DNA from: Ruoffia tabacinasalis
Lineage (GTDB): Bacteria; Bacillota; Bacilli; Lactobacillales; Aerococcaceae
DNA: 64,000 bases
Assembly (NCBI RefSeq): GCF_005864045.1
Contig: NZ_VBSP01000001.1
Coordinates: 62,001-126,000 of the forward strand
Direction: 5' to 3'
This document shows positions 19,101 through 28,483 of the stretch, piece by piece. Made by a program: the position numbers and the translations under genes. The notes beneath the pieces were generated by a model. It worked only from the letters and a program-made list of their open reading frames with translations, was not told the origin of the DNA and did not search any database. Position 1 is the stretch's first letter; each line of letters begins with the position of its first letter.

Positions 19101-21162
19101 AGTCTTTGAAGATTTATATCGTGAGGGCACTCTTTTAACAAGTCATGCGGATATTAATGATTTAGGACAAACAGTTAAGTTCACTAAACCTACTATCAAA
19201 ACCACAGCAACGAACCAAGACGATGGTGGTAAAGTGCTAGACGCTTTAAAAGAAGTAGTAATTAAAGATGTTGTGGAATATAAAGATTTAATCGTTGGAA
19301 AATGGTACGAAGTAATGGGTCATTTAAGAGACAAAGCAACAGGGGAAAAAGTATTGGTTGATGGTAAGGAAGTAACATCTAATGTTAAATTCCAAGCAGA
19401 AAAATCAGCTGGTTTCATAGATCTGTTATTTAAATTAAATGCAAGCGCCCTGCAAGGAAAAGAAGTCGTAGTCTTTGAAGATTTATATCGTGAGGGCACT
19501 CTTTTAACAAGCCATGCAGATATTAATGACTTAGGACAAACTGTTCGATTTACTAAACCTAAATTGCAAACAGAAGCTAAGTATGAAGATGGTTTGAAGG
19601 AAACAAACCCATTAGAAAAAGTTACAATCATTGATACTGTATCTTACCAAGATTTAATTATTGGAAAAAAATATACGGTAGATGGCGTTCTGATGGATAA
19701 AGCAACAAATAAACCATTATTAGTGGATGGCAAAGAAATTCGTTCTACACTTACGTTTACTGCTAGACAAGCGAACGGATCGGTAGAAATATTCTTTGAT
19801 ATACCTGCTCACTTACTAAGAGGTAAAGAAATTGTTGTCTTTGAAGATTTAATAAGAGAAGGACAAGAATTAGCTTTCCACCGAGATATTGAAGATAAGA
19901 AACAAACCATCATTGTAAATGATCCAAAAATTGGAACAACAGCAACTTCTAAAGACGGTGGTAAATTGGTTGATCCATTAAAAGAAGTAACATTAGTTGA
20001 TAAAGTTACATATAACAATTTAGTTGTAGGAAAGAAATATGTTATTAATGGTGTTCTAATGGATAAATCATCTGGTTTAGAACTACTAATTAACGATAAA
20101 AATGTTACAAGTACATTAGAATTTATTGCAGAACAAGCAAGTGGTTTTGTTAATTTAGAATTCATTTTCAATGCCACAAACTTGAAAGGAAAAGAATTGG
20201 TTGTATTTGAATCATTAGTCAATGAAGAGCAAGAAATAGTAACTCATAACGACATTAACGACAAAGGACAAACAGTTCGTGTGACTAAGCCGATTTTACA
20301 AACAGAAGCTAAATACGATGATGGATTGAAGGAAACTGATCCTAATCAAATTGCTACAATCATTGATACTGTATCTTACAAAGATTTAATTATCGGTAAA
20401 AAATATACGGTAGATGGCGTTCTGATGGATAAAGCAACAAATAAACCGTTATTGGTGGATGGCAAAGAAATTCGTTCAACACTTACGTTTACTGCTAGAC
20501 AAGCGAACGGATCAGTAGAAATATTCTTTGATATCCCTGCTCACTTACTACGAGGTAGAGAAATTGTTGTCTTTGAAGATTTAATAAGAGAAGGACAAGA
20601 ATTAGCTTTCCATCGTGATATTGAAGATGAGAAACAAACAGTTATCGTGAACAATCCCCGAATTGAAACTGATGCAACAATCAATGGTGAAAAAATTATT
20701 ATTGGTAGTGGAGCGTTCACTATTGAAGATTTAATTAAATACTTTGATTTGATACCGGGCAAAAAGTACACAATTAACGGTTGGTTAGTTAATAAGGCAA
20801 CAGGAGAACCAATTTTCGTGGACGGAGAACAATTAATTGTATCTTTAGAGTTAGTTCCAGAAACGAAAGATGGTGAGGTGATTATGTCTTTCAATCTGCC
20901 AAATGGAGAAATATTCTGGGATACATCGTTAGTTGTTTTCCAAGAATTAATAAGTGAAAAAGGCGATATTATTGTAGAACATCAAGACATCGACAATGAA
21001 AGACAAACTGTAACTATCGCTTCACCACCAATCACACCTAGTGGTCCACGATTACCGAATACGGGTGAAGCAAGTTCAAACACTTTCTACTTAATTACGA
21101 TTCTTATATTATCTGTAGGTCTGGTGTTAATTAGTTATGAACGAAAAGAAAAAAATAAGTAA
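16156..21162 (+). CDS. LPXTG-anchored thioester adhesin with SpaA and VaFE repeats
   Basis: The 1668-residue surface protein has, in order: a signal peptide (1-34); about eight 12-residue helical repeats (ARLIEEARLAEE, about 73-175); a thioester-type domain whose reactive pair is probably Cys261 (VVFCIEP) and Gln332 (AFTQSYIWE); three SpaA/Cna-B-like domains (about 481-765); and seven VaFE-type repeats (about 769-1620) with the recurring VVFEDL/VVFQEL strand. It ends with the sortase signal LPNTG (1633-1637), a membrane segment and a basic tail. Thioester domains bind host proteins covalently, and Cna-B-type domains often form isopeptide bonds. On a conjugative element it may mediate mating-pair contact or host attachment. 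Two VaFE repeats are nearly identical at DNA level. Confidence 0.88.
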   Translation: MGKYNKIKTIAVLTVMSLGLFFSPDLVGATTLTDDPIETPSVTAPEISLEVIEPILEVAEELKIDNSEADSEARLIEEARLAEEARLIEEARLAEEARLIEEARLAEEARLIEEARLAEEARLIEEARVAEEARLIEEARLAEEARLIEEARLAEEAKLIEEARLAEEAKLIKESKDEQDKKDKETLEKYSEQFNISLDNLKLVRSSDGKYAEIMNTSTSNGILTNASGTKIGTVYYGREQLTSYWDDLYVLEINGDVVFCIEPMTPWTGGTYYEGTEFPDGTVVLDNLAPLYPADAAGKVEIDSVKRLKIEQIVQFGYNQQMSNQNYAFTQSYIWEILGVNLDTSRGYLAQNYNAFLNWKDQVDTKITNHKSTPSWNNGNVSLKKGESITLNDTYNVLDKLLLPTSWNGFTFEKLSSSQLKVTAGENAVNGRYNFMPDLTKLPDAVSLIYRSPGQQTFGRLNFLDPVRAILNFNLLASSGELELNKITTDGHALADTEFQIVDSNGNVVATKTTDSNGYLSVKDLEAGEYSIRETKTPTGYVLNTESISVLIEAGKKASVEFINKVQKGLIEIAKVSRKNGSTMINDSYTLAGAEFGVFQGTQQVGTIITDADGKGILGNLNLGSYILRELKAPNGFTLNTQEFLVNLVSTNHTQEVFSQLVTIENDEQLGTIKVVKKDEETGQSLANAEFNVLDNAGNVVDTITTNASGEAVSKALPLGKYTLVEVKAPNGYQLDKTPSAFELLYGAQTQAVVQVIRELTNTDVPPTIGTTATTGDGKVTDALEKVTIVDEVQYDKLVIGKEYTVNGVLMDKSTNKPLLINGKQIRQTVTFIADEVKGSINLSFTFNASALQGKEVVVFEDLVRNGKVVASHADIEDQNQTVKFTKPTIKTTATNQDDGGKVLDALKEVVIKDVVEYKDLIVGKWYEVMGHLRDKATGEKVLVDGKEVTSNVKFQAEKSAGFIDLLFKLNASALQGKEVVVFEDLYREGTLLTSHADINDLGQTVKFTKPTIKTTATNQDDGGKVLDALKEVVIKDVVEYKDLIVGKWYEVMGHLRDKATGEKVLVDGKEVTSNVKFQAEKSAGFIDLLFKLNASALQGKEVVVFEDLYREGTLLTSHADINDLGQTVRFTKPKLQTEAKYEDGLKETNPLEKVTIIDTVSYQDLIIGKKYTVDGVLMDKATNKPLLVDGKEIRSTLTFTARQANGSVEIFFDIPAHLLRGKEIVVFEDLIREGQELAFHRDIEDKKQTIIVNDPKIGTTATSKDGGKLVDPLKEVTLVDKVTYNNLVVGKKYVINGVLMDKSSGLELLINDKNVTSTLEFIAEQASGFVNLEFIFNATNLKGKELVVFESLVNEEQEIVTHNDINDKGQTVRVTKPILQTEAKYDDGLKETDPNQIATIIDTVSYKDLIIGKKYTVDGVLMDKATNKPLLVDGKEIRSTLTFTARQANGSVEIFFDIPAHLLRGREIVVFEDLIREGQELAFHRDIEDEKQTVIVNNPRIETDATINGEKIIIGSGAFTIEDLIKYFDLIPGKKYTINGWLVNKATGEPIFVDGEQLIVSLELVPETKDGEVIMSFNLPNGEIFWDTSLVVFQELISEKGDIIVEHQDIDNERQTVTIASPPITPSGPRLPNTGEASSNTFYLITILILSVGLVLISYERKEKNK
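16372..16680 (+). repeat. 36-bp tandem repeats in the adhesin gene
   Basis: About eight and a half units encode ARLIEEARLAEE, differing by a few synonymous changes plus single Val and Lys substitutions. They would form a long charged helix between the signal peptide and the thioester domain. Confidence 0.9.
18820..19557 (+). repeat. two near-identical 369-bp tandem units (VaFE repeats 2 and 3)
   Basis: The sequence beginning CTACTATCAAAACCAC at 18821 recurs at 19190, exactly 369 bp later, and most of the unit is identical. A further pair of similar blocks starts near 19660 and 20380. The identity points to recent duplication or gene conversion. Confidence 0.9.
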
Positions 21163-21178
21163 ATATAAATATTACGTT

Positions 21179-21205
21179 AACTTCTTGCCATGCTGGCAAG
21201 AAGTT
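21179..21205. repeat. palindrome copy 3
   Basis: AACTTCTTGCCA, centre TGC, TGGCAAGAAGTT. It lies between the adhesin stop and the next ribosome binding site (AGGAGG), 18 bp before the start codon. Confidence 0.95.
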
Positions 21206-21223
21206 GATTTATAGGAGGCTATA

Positions 21224-21400
21224 ATGGCAGACTTGATAATTTCCGTTACAAAAAATGACATGAAACAAATGGAAAAGAACGCAAATACGATTCTAGAATT
21301 AAAAGGTGTTAATCCAGAAGAATACTGGTATCAATTGCACTTACAACTAGTTTCTGAGAATTTTGGATTATTGGTTCAAGAGCCAAATAATAAGGAGTGA
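21224..21400 (+). CDS. small hypothetical protein (58 residues)
   Basis: An ATG with a strong AGGAGG site opens a 58-residue frame beginning MADLIISVTKNDMKQMEKN and ending EPNNKE. The composition is soluble and helical. The frame ends 10 bp before the next start, and its last codons AAG GAG form that gene's ribosome binding site. It sits at the head of the transfer gene run. No family recognised. Confidence 0.65.
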   Translation: MADLIISVTKNDMKQMEKNANTILELKGVNPEEYWYQLHLQLVSENFGLLVQEPNNKE

Positions 21401-21410
21401 TGATTTAAAT

Positions 21411-21692
21411 ATGGATAATTTATCAAATTTTGTTCCTATTGTTGGACAAGGGAGTATCAATAGTATCATTGACGGATTTACTTCAAGTGCAACATCTACA
21501 TTCGTTGCGATCGCTTCTGGTGTGGCTGTCATGATGTTTGCAGCTTTGGGTGTTTGGTTTATGGTGGCAGGTCAAGAGGATACTTCTAAAATTAAAAAGT
21601 GGTTTATACGAGTCATATTCGGTTACATTATTGTTATAACCGCAGCAAGCATTGTTGGCTATATAACTAGTCAAGCTGGTGGCTGGGGATAG
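21411..21692 (+). CDS. small two-segment membrane protein, VirB2/TrbC pilin-like candidate
   Basis: The 93-residue product has an N-terminal region (VPIVGQGSINSIIDGF) and two membrane segments (FVAIASGVAVMMFAALGVWFM and VIFGYIIVITAASIVGYI) joined by a short basic loop. It ends with a Gly-rich tail. This is the shape of VirB2/TrbC-type subunits of type IV systems, and it lies first among transfer genes. The assignment rests on topology and position only. The ATG at 21411 is preferred over an upstream start overlapping the previous gene. Confidence 0.55.
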   Translation: MDNLSNFVPIVGQGSINSIIDGFTSSATSTFVAIASGVAVMMFAALGVWFMVAGQEDTSKIKKWFIRVIFGYIIVITAASIVGYITSQAGGWG

Positions 21693-21706
21693 GAAGGTGA
21701 GGATTA

Positions 21707-22882
21707 GTGTTCTTTAAACTCAAAACTAACAACTCGGAATTGATAAAAAAAATAGATCGTTCGAAAAAGTATTCAGTTTATGAAGCAGTTGAGCTTATTA
21801 GTGTTTTAGATAATAATTTCAAAGACGAAGATAAATCAGCTGATTTAACAGTTCTAATTTGGGATGAAAACCAACAGATTAGTAGTGACACAATTTCATT
21901 AGGGAAGGGAGAAGGAGTTGATTATTTAATATATTTAGAAAAGAGACTCTTGCAATTACATAAAGATGATAATGATTTTGAAAACAGGAAAATTGAAATT
22001 GATGTATTTATCAATAGTCTTCAAAATATATATACAGAACAATATAATGCGACACTTTTGCCAGAAATTGAAACAGAAAAGAAACCAAAAAAGAGTTATA
22101 GATTTTCTGGTAAATTAACAAAAAACGTAAAAATAACGGTAATAGCATTGTCGTTTGTTGCGGTATTGGTTATTGGCTACCTTGCACTAAAAAGCAGTAC
22201 AGATAAATCAATTGCAATTGAAAATGAAGAATCAATTAGTCAAAATTTCGAGGGGAATAGTTTGAGTGAAGAAAGTCACTATGATTTAACATACCTAAAT
22301 CAATTATTAACTGAGAAACGGTTTGAAGAAGCGTTGAAGGATTATCCGCAAGAATACCCTTACATTGAAAGAGAGATTTTTTATTTAGGGATTGAGGGTA
22401 TTCCATATTTAGAAACATTTTTAGCTGAAAAACCAGATTACCTAAAAGGTCATTTTGATTTAGCTTACTTAAAAAAGGATTTTGTTAAAGTTGTTGAGTT
22501 AAAAAGTGAAGCTGATAGTGATGAACGATTGACCCAATTAACCGTTGCTTACATCAATTTGAATCAACTTTCCGAAGCGGAAGAACTGAACGAAACGTTA
22601 CAAGTAACGAAACTTACCGAGCAAATTCAAACAGCAAAAAATAGGAATTTAATAAATAGTATCAAAGAAGGCAGACTGGATGAAGCAAAAGCAGATCAAG
22701 TTGCTTTACAAAATCCTCTAGTTGAAGAGTATTTTAAATTGTTTGATGAATCATCTCAACAATTAATTGTACTAGAAGAACAATTGTTGCAAGAAAATCT
22801 GAACGAAGAAGAAATAGAGTTGTTGAATAAAGAAAAAGAATCCATTCAAAATGAAATGAATAATTTTTTCTATTTGTTCTAG
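21707..22882 (+). CDS. single-pass membrane protein with helical extracellular part
   Basis: The 391-residue protein has a cytoplasmic domain of about 140 residues, one membrane segment ([19 protein letters not shown], about 143-162) and an acidic helical C-terminal part. That part contains TPR-like pairs ([19 protein letters not shown]) and a terminal coiled coil. The arrangement recalls EssB/YukC-type bitopic proteins, but I see no clear homology. It may be a structural part of the transfer machine. The start is GTG 21707 after GGAAGGTGAGG. Confidence 0.65.
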   Translation: MFFKLKTNNSELIKKIDRSKKYSVYEAVELISVLDNNFKDEDKSADLTVLIWDENQQISSDTISLGKGEGVDYLIYLEKRLLQLHKDDNDFENRKIEIDVFINSLQNIYTEQYNATLLPEIETEKKPKKSYRFSGKLTKNVKITVIALSFVAVLVIGYLALKSSTDKSIAIENEESISQNFEGNSLSEESHYDLTYLNQLLTEKRFEEALKDYPQEYPYIEREIFYLGIEGIPYLETFLAEKPDYLKGHFDLAYLKKDFVKVVELKSEADSDERLTQLTVAYINLNQLSEAEELNETLQVTKLTEQIQTAKNRNLINSIKEGRLDEAKADQVALQNPLVEEYFKLFDESSQQLIVLEEQLLQENLNEEEIELLNKEKESIQNEMNNFFYLF

Positions 22883-22885
22883 CCA

Positions 22886-22912
22886 AACTTCTTGCCACCG
22901 TGGCAAGAAGTT
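22886..22912. repeat. palindrome copy 4
   Basis: AACTTCTTGCCA, centre CCG, TGGCAAGAAGTT. It begins four bases after a stop codon and ends 32 bp before the next start. Confidence 0.95.
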
Positions 22913-22944
22913 ACATTTTACAAAAAGAAAGGGAAAATAAAACT

Positions 22945-24681
22945 ATGAAAAATACATTACGGAAAGTTGTTACACTAGGTCTTGTAGGAATGTGTCTTGT
23001 ACCAACGGAAACAATGATGGTTTTAGCAAATGAAACCTCTTCAATTGTAACATCAATGGATGCTTTTACAGTTTATGAAAATACACAATATGGAGTTATC
23101 GTTAAAATTCCAGAAGCAGAAACAGAGAATATCGAAAAAGTAGAGATAGAGATTATTACTGATCGTGAAGAGATCGAAAAGAAATTGAAGGGCGTACCTA
23201 AACCTATTCAAGAGAGCGTTTTTGATTTGTTAATTATTAGAATTACAGACGAAAACGGCAATCTTATCACAAATGCAAATGCAGAGGTAACAATTGATTC
23301 AGAAACTGATTATAGCAAATTAGATAAAGTTTTATTCCTAACTAATGATAAAACATACAAAACACTAGAGTTTAGTAACAATAATGAAATTGTAAAATTT
23401 ACAACTAGGGATTTAGGAGAATTTGCACTCGTGTTTGAAGTAGCTGACAAAGTAGCTGATGATAGAGAAAGGGATCAAAATTTAAGTGCAATCGCAAGTA
23501 TCCTTGATGAAGAAACAGACGATGAAACATTAGAGGATATTTCAAGCATTCATCCAGAAGAACCTAAGCCAGAAAAACCAGAAAGACCAGAGCCTGAACC
23601 AGAGCCTGAACCAGAGCCAACACCAGAGCCAACACCAGAGCCAACACCAGAGCCAACACCAGAGCCAACACCAGAGCCAACACCAGAGCCAACACCAGAG
23701 CCAACACCAGAACCAACACCAGAGCCTGAACCAGAGCCTGAACCAGAACCAGAACCTGAACTAGAGCCTATTCCAGAAGGGTATTTCGACAGTATGGAAA
23801 CAGCATTGGAATGGGGAGCGTCAAACTTCCCAGCGGCTTCAACTAACTATCAAGTCTACACAGCTGGTGCATTGTCTGATGGAACGCCTTATTACGGAAT
23901 CAATTATTTTTATGATTACGATTATAAATTCACAACCTTAGAATCAGCAGAGAAGTACGCTTCAAACTATAAAGCTTCTAACGAACAAGTGCATAGTTAT
24001 GAAGTAGTTGAAATTGTGGATGTTGACGGTGAAACTAAATTTGTTGTTTTGGCTTCTTTGCATTTAAATCCCGATGAAACAGTTGTTTATAATCCTAATA
24101 TGCCAGAACATGGTTTTACTTCTTTAGACGAAGCTATCGCAAAAGCACAAGAAATTAAAGATGGGGATTCTGATATTGAAAGTTATGAAGTCCATACAGC
24201 GGTAGGAAAAGATGGCAACGCTTATTATCTGTTATCATTTGCCTTTAAATCAGAAGATACAACTGAACCAGAAGTACCTGTAGAATCAGAAGATACAACC
24301 GAACCAGAAGTACCTGTAGAATCAGAAGATACAACTGAACCAGAAGTACCTGTAGAATCAGAAGATACAACTGAACCAGAAGTACCTGTAGATTCAGAAG
24401 ATTCATCTGAACCAGAAGTACCTGTAGAATCAGAAGATCTATCTGAACCAGAAGTGCCTGTAGAATCAGATGATTCAACTGAATTAGGAGCTACAGAAGA
24501 AACAGAATATGTAGCTAGTTTGGTAGATCAAGAGATTCATAATGGATTCATTGAAAATGACTTTGAATATGTTGGAACAGATGGAGAATACAATGTATAC
24601 GAAAAATCATTTAATGAATCGGAAGAGACTACCATCTATGACGTACAAACAAATCAACTTCTTATCGACTCAACAAACTAA
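22945..24681 (+). CDS. large secreted repeat protein without LPXTG
   Basis: The 578-residue product has a signal peptide (about 1-32, ending LANETSS), an N-terminal domain of about 150 residues and a PTPEP-type Pro-Glu linker. Three divergent repeats of about 48 residues follow ([49 protein letters not shown]), each ending in a DG-x-x-YY-type strand. Then come about six 12-residue repeats ([12 protein letters not shown]) and a small C-terminal domain. No anchor motif is visible, so it may stay non-covalently on the wall. The first repeat is homologous to the C-terminus of the protein at 15427-16011. The in-frame sequence upstream of ATG 22945 overlaps palindrome copy 4. Confidence 0.75.
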   Translation: MKNTLRKVVTLGLVGMCLVPTETMMVLANETSSIVTSMDAFTVYENTQYGVIVKIPEAETENIEKVEIEIITDREEIEKKLKGVPKPIQESVFDLLIIRITDENGNLITNANAEVTIDSETDYSKLDKVLFLTNDKTYKTLEFSNNNEIVKFTTRDLGEFALVFEVADKVADDRERDQNLSAIASILDEETDDETLEDISSIHPEEPKPEKPERPEPEPEPEPEPTPEPTPEPTPEPTPEPTPEPTPEPTPEPTPEPTPEPEPEPEPEPEPELEPIPEGYFDSMETALEWGASNFPAASTNYQVYTAGALSDGTPYYGINYFYDYDYKFTTLESAEKYASNYKASNEQVHSYEVVEIVDVDGETKFVVLASLHLNPDETVVYNPNMPEHGFTSLDEAIAKAQEIKDGDSDIESYEVHTAVGKDGNAYYLLSFAFKSEDTTEPEVPVESEDTTEPEVPVESEDTTEPEVPVESEDTTEPEVPVDSEDSSEPEVPVESEDLSEPEVPVESDDSTELGATEETEYVASLVDQEIHNGFIENDFEYVGTDGEYNVYEKSFNESEETTIYDVQTNQLLIDSTN

Positions 24682-24694
24682 TAGATTATCATTT

Positions 24695-24729
24695 ATACCA
24701 CTTTGCTCAATGCAAGGTGGTATTTTTTG
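24695..24729 (+). terminator. terminator after secreted repeat protein
   Basis: ATACCACTTTGC (24695-24706) pairs with GCAAGGTGGTAT (24712-24723), followed by TTTTTT. Confidence 0.85.
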
Positions 24730-24742
24730 AAAGGAGATCATC

Positions 24743-24991
24743 ATGAAATTACCTGGGTATATTGAGTATGACAAACAAAATAAACTTAAGATATCGATGT
24801 CAACAGAAGTTTTAATCGTCAAAATAAGCGGAATAGATTTCGCAAATAACATACTAAACAACATTGTTAATTACGAAAGAATCGCACACATAGATACTCA
24901 AACCAAAACAATCTACTTTGATGAAGAAGCTGACGATTCGAATATTTCAATTAAATATGAATTAATTGAGGTGCTTTCAAATGACTTATAA
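24743..24991 (+). CDS. small hypothetical protein (82 residues)
   Basis: A good AAAGGAG site precedes the ATG. The product (MKLPGYIEYDKQNKLKIS to VLSNDL) looks like an alpha/beta domain with an acidic middle. It overlaps the ArdC-like gene by 11 bases and carries that gene's ribosome binding site (GAGGTG). The two are probably translated together. No family recognised. Confidence 0.6.
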   Translation: MKLPGYIEYDKQNKLKISMSTEVLIVKISGIDFANNILNNIVNYERIAHIDTQTKTIYFDEEADDSNISIKYELIEVLSNDL

Positions 24992-26000
24992 TAAAAAATC
25001 ATTAGATGAGAAAAAAGAAGAATTGAAACAGATCACTGAAATGATAAGAGATAAGGTCAAGCAATATTATGAAAAGCCAGAAAACATCGTGGACTTCGTA
25101 ACTTTCAGCAGAAAGTTTTATCATTATAGCTTTAATAATCGACAATTAATTCAATCACAAATGCCAGCTTCTGGATTTGTTGCAAGCTATACCGATTGGA
25201 AAAAGAAGGGTTATAGCGTTAATAAAGGCGAAAAAGGATTGAAAATATTCCAGCCTGTGACCAAACAAGTATTCCAACGATCCAATAAAAATTGGTATTC
25301 AATTTACGAAGCGACTAAACATGAAAAAAAGATGATTAAAGATAAAAAGATTCCGTTGAAAAATGAATACGCTGGATCAAAAATAGGACATGTGTTTGAT
25401 ATTAGTCAAACAAACGTACCGATAAAAGACTATCCAACAATTATTAAACGTTTAGTTATTTCAGACACTGACCGCACTTATCAAAAATATATTGACGGTG
25501 CTAAAGAATATGCAAAAAATAAGACGGTTAAAGTGACTGATGAAAAAGTTGAAGGAATTGCTAATGGTTTTTACAGCCCAAGCACGCACAGTATAACGAT
25601 GAGTAATCAATTAGATAGTCAAAATTACTTTTCAACATTAATACATGAGTTAGCACATAGCCAATTACATCAGAAAAAAACAACGCTTACAACAGAAGAG
25701 AAAGAAGTCCAAGCTGAAACAACTGCTTCGGTTGTTCTTCAATTCTATGGTATTGAGGCAACAGAAGGAAGTTTATCATATATTAAAGATTATGGTTCAA
25801 AATTAACTGAAGAAAAACAATATGACTTAATGAAAGACACCATCGAAACCGCAGTTGATATTACGCAAGGGATCGACGACTACCTAATTAGTCTAAAAAA
25901 AAATAAAGAAATAGATACAGAAAAAAGGAATTCAGAAAAGTTAAGTGATTTTAAAAATGAAAAGGATTCAAAAACAGCACAATATCAACCCGAAAGATAA
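24981..26000 (+). CDS. ArdC-like antirestriction / ImmA-IrrE-type metallopeptidase
   Basis: The 339-residue protein has an ArdC N-terminal-like domain (VDFVTFSRKFYHYSFNNRQL, then GFVASYTDWKKKGYSVNKGE and LKIFQPV), a fold linked to single-stranded DNA binding. A zinc peptidase domain follows with HELAH at 222-226 and a downstream Glu-rich helix (EEKEVQAETTASVV) for the third ligand. ArdC-type proteins of conjugative plasmids protect incoming DNA from restriction. Close Gram-positive relatives are annotated LtrC-like. An early-transfer role fits its place before VirD4. The C-terminal tail is charged and disordered. Confidence 0.75.
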   Translation: MTYNKKSLDEKKEELKQITEMIRDKVKQYYEKPENIVDFVTFSRKFYHYSFNNRQLIQSQMPASGFVASYTDWKKKGYSVNKGEKGLKIFQPVTKQVFQRSNKNWYSIYEATKHEKKMIKDKKIPLKNEYAGSKIGHVFDISQTNVPIKDYPTIIKRLVISDTDRTYQKYIDGAKEYAKNKTVKVTDEKVEGIANGFYSPSTHSITMSNQLDSQNYFSTLIHELAHSQLHQKKTTLTTEEKEVQAETTASVVLQFYGIEATEGSLSYIKDYGSKLTEEKQYDLMKDTIETAVDITQGIDDYLISLKKNKEIDTEKRNSEKLSDFKNEKDSKTAQYQPER

Positions 26001-26025
26001 CTTCTTGCCAGCGTGGCAAGAAGTT
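25999..26025. repeat. palindrome copy 5
   Basis: AACTTCTTGCCA, centre GCG, TGGCAAGAAGTT. The TAA stop of the ArdC-like gene forms its first bases; the next start codon is 16 bp after it. Confidence 0.95.
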
Positions 26026-26041
26026 GAAAGGGGGCAACTTA

Positions 26042-26380
26042 ATGAAAAAACCATATGTTGGAAAGGTGTTTATAGAAAGCGAACATAATTTTCAAAGATA
26101 CATAGTTTTCGCTGATAACATCTTTATAGCAAAAATGCTTTTGTATCAAGCGGATATAATTCCAATTGACTCCATAGGTGACTGTGAAATTTACCATGAA
26201 GAAAAATTTAAAGATAGTGAAAATGCATCCCACTATAAAATAGCACAATTACAATGGCGGTTAGGGTGGAAATTTTATGGTATGACTCCCCCAGATCCAG
26301 ATATTTCGACAGAGAATGATTTTAAATTATGGTATAAAAAAGAATTTCAACCGATGAAATACCGGCAAATAAAGAGGTGA
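26042..26380 (+). CDS. hypothetical protein (112 residues)
   Basis: GAAAGGGGG precedes the ATG at 26042. The soluble product starts with a short strand-rich part (YVGKVFIESEHNFQRYIVFA) and ends with a basic tail (KYRQIKR). It lies directly before the coupling protein gene with a 1-bp gap, so it belongs to the transfer operon. I recognise no family. Confidence 0.6.
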   Translation: MKKPYVGKVFIESEHNFQRYIVFADNIFIAKMLLYQADIIPIDSIGDCEIYHEEKFKDSENASHYKIAQLQWRLGWKFYGMTPPDPDISTENDFKLWYKKEFQPMKYRQIKR

Positions 26381-26381
26381 A

Positions 26382-28460
26382 ATGGTGACGGATAAGAAAA
26401 AAATTGTAATCATTGTGCTTATTATGTCGTATTTTGCTTCAAATTATTTAGGTAACTTCTTAGCTAATATTTCAGAGATTTTGTCAGGTGGTCAGAGTAA
26501 TCAGTGGGTATGGCTAATAAAACCTTCTGTTAAATATATTGTCTTTTATTTCTTGTTTAGTTTTATTTTTAGTTTAATTGCCGTTAGATTAACTGAATTT
26601 TATAACGTTCAATTTGGTGATTTAAGACAAGGCAATAAAGCAAGCTCCAGCTGGGCTTCGAGCGAGGAAATACAAATCTCGTACAAAGAAGTAGATTATA
26701 TACCAAAGAAAAACCTTAGTTTAAAATCAACAGATTATGAAGGGATGGGTGGCGTTTTAATCCATCGTGAAGATAAGAAGGCATACATTGATACATCCGA
26801 TTCTCACGGCTTAATTGTCGCTAGAACTCGAGGGGGAAAATCTCAAACAAAAACTTTGCCAGATATTGATTTATTATCAAGAAGTGAAGAAAAACCACAT
26901 CTGATCATTTCATCTGCTAAGTATGAATTAGTTGAAATGACAAAATTAGAACTGGAAGCCAGAGGGTATCAAGTGCATGTTTTTAATTTAATCGACCCAA
27001 AAATGGGCATTCAGTACAACCCTTTACAGTTAATTGTCCAAAATTATCAGGCAAGAGAAATTGGTAAAGCCGTTGAGCTGACAAAAAGTTTCACACATAG
27101 TTTATATCACAATCCTAAAAGTAAAGATCCATTATGGGAAGAAGCTGCCATGTCATTAGTCAACGGATTGATATTAGCATTATGTTATGAATCAGTAGGA
27201 GAACAGATTGATAGCGAATCCCGAAATCCTGATTATGTAACATTGCCTAATGTCTTACGATTTTTAGAAAAATTAACTAAACCAGCAAATAAAGAACAAC
27301 AATTAATGGATATATATTTTAATAATTTAGATATGGACAATCCCGCAAGAATGCAATTCACTACCGTAAATGCTTCCGAAAAAACAATGAGAAGTTCAAT
27401 CGTTGCGGTTGCCATTTCTAAATTAAATATGTTTATATCACCAGAAATAGAAATCTTATTGTCAGGCAATACACTGCCATTTGAAATGCTAGCGCAGGAA
27501 GAAATACCACAAGCGATATTCTTGACAATGCCTGACTATACAAATGCAAACAACATCATCTTTTCAACATGGATCGAACAAGTCTATTATCATTTATCAA
27601 TTGCTGCAAGCCAAAGTAACGATCGACTTCCTAAAAGAATCTTTTTTCTTCTGGATGAATTTGGTAACTTGCCAAAAATAAAATCATTAGAATCTATGAT
27701 TTCGGTTGGTGCAGGACGAGGTATGTTATTTTATTTTTATGTCCAAGATTTTTTACAATTTAAAATGAACTATGAGCCAGAAGTAGGTAGTTTTGTAGAA
27801 TCCCAAGTCATGACAATTCATTATTTGTCGTCAACTAGCGAAGAAACGAATAGAAAAATTGCTGATATGATTGGAAAGTATGAAGTAATTGAAAAAAGCA
27901 GATCGGGAAAAAGATACAGTCTTAATCAATCTATTTCAGAATCAGTCATTGACCGTTACTTAATAAATCCTACTGAATTGAAAAAAATATTAGAAGGTGA
28001 AAATGTTGTTATTCGTTCGAAAAGAAAAGGGGAACATGGCGAAGATGTCATTCCGAATCCTATTCGTAATTTAGGAGAAAATCGATTTAAACTAGCTTAC
28101 GATTATTTAGAAAGTGTCTTTTATAAAACAAATTTCGAAACATTAGGTATTCAAAATAATGAGTTAGATAGTAAAATGAAAGCAGATTTTAGAGCTTTTC
28201 TGACGGATTTTTCACCTCATACCGCACAATCAAATTCGACTGCTCGATCAAAACCTTTGCCACTTAAAGCAAGTCAATACCACGAACAACTAACAAAACC
28301 AGCCTTTAATGAGACAGAAGAATTTCAAATCATTAAAAAACAAGTAATTGAATCAATCCCTAGTCTAGTTTCGGAAATCAATCAACTAACTAACGCAAAA
28401 GAGTTCGAAGCGTTTATAGAAAATCATAGCCACGAATTGGAAAGGACTGGTGTTATCTAA
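26382..28460 (+). CDS. type IV secretion coupling protein, VirD4/TraG family
   Basis: The 692-residue protein has two N-terminal membrane segments (about 6-24 and 46-66) and a large cytoplasmic ATPase. Walker A is ARTRGGKS (147-154), with Ala in place of the usual first Gly, and Walker B is FFLLDEFGNLP followed by the conserved IKSLESMISVGAGRGM. Coupling proteins bring the relaxase-DNA complex to the transfer channel. It forms the core of the mating apparatus with the VirB6- and VirB4-type genes downstream. The C-terminal region is variable, as usual. Confidence 0.9.
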   Translation: MVTDKKKIVIIVLIMSYFASNYLGNFLANISEILSGGQSNQWVWLIKPSVKYIVFYFLFSFIFSLIAVRLTEFYNVQFGDLRQGNKASSSWASSEEIQISYKEVDYIPKKNLSLKSTDYEGMGGVLIHREDKKAYIDTSDSHGLIVARTRGGKSQTKTLPDIDLLSRSEEKPHLIISSAKYELVEMTKLELEARGYQVHVFNLIDPKMGIQYNPLQLIVQNYQAREIGKAVELTKSFTHSLYHNPKSKDPLWEEAAMSLVNGLILALCYESVGEQIDSESRNPDYVTLPNVLRFLEKLTKPANKEQQLMDIYFNNLDMDNPARMQFTTVNASEKTMRSSIVAVAISKLNMFISPEIEILLSGNTLPFEMLAQEEIPQAIFLTMPDYTNANNIIFSTWIEQVYYHLSIAASQSNDRLPKRIFFLLDEFGNLPKIKSLESMISVGAGRGMLFYFYVQDFLQFKMNYEPEVGSFVESQVMTIHYLSSTSEETNRKIADMIGKYEVIEKSRSGKRYSLNQSISESVIDRYLINPTELKKILEGENVVIRSKRKGEHGEDVIPNPIRNLGENRFKLAYDYLESVFYKTNFETLGIQNNELDSKMKADFRAFLTDFSPHTAQSNSTARSKPLPLKASQYHEQLTKPAFNETEEFQIIKKQVIESIPSLVSEINQLTNAKEFEAFIENHSHELERTGVI

Positions 28461-28483
28461 TCGAAGCAGAATTACAGTTATTA

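Noticed and set aside
24245-24478. Leu/Val/Gln-rich minus-strand repeat frame
   Set aside because: It is the antisense of the [12 protein letters not shown] repeats; low-complexity artefact.
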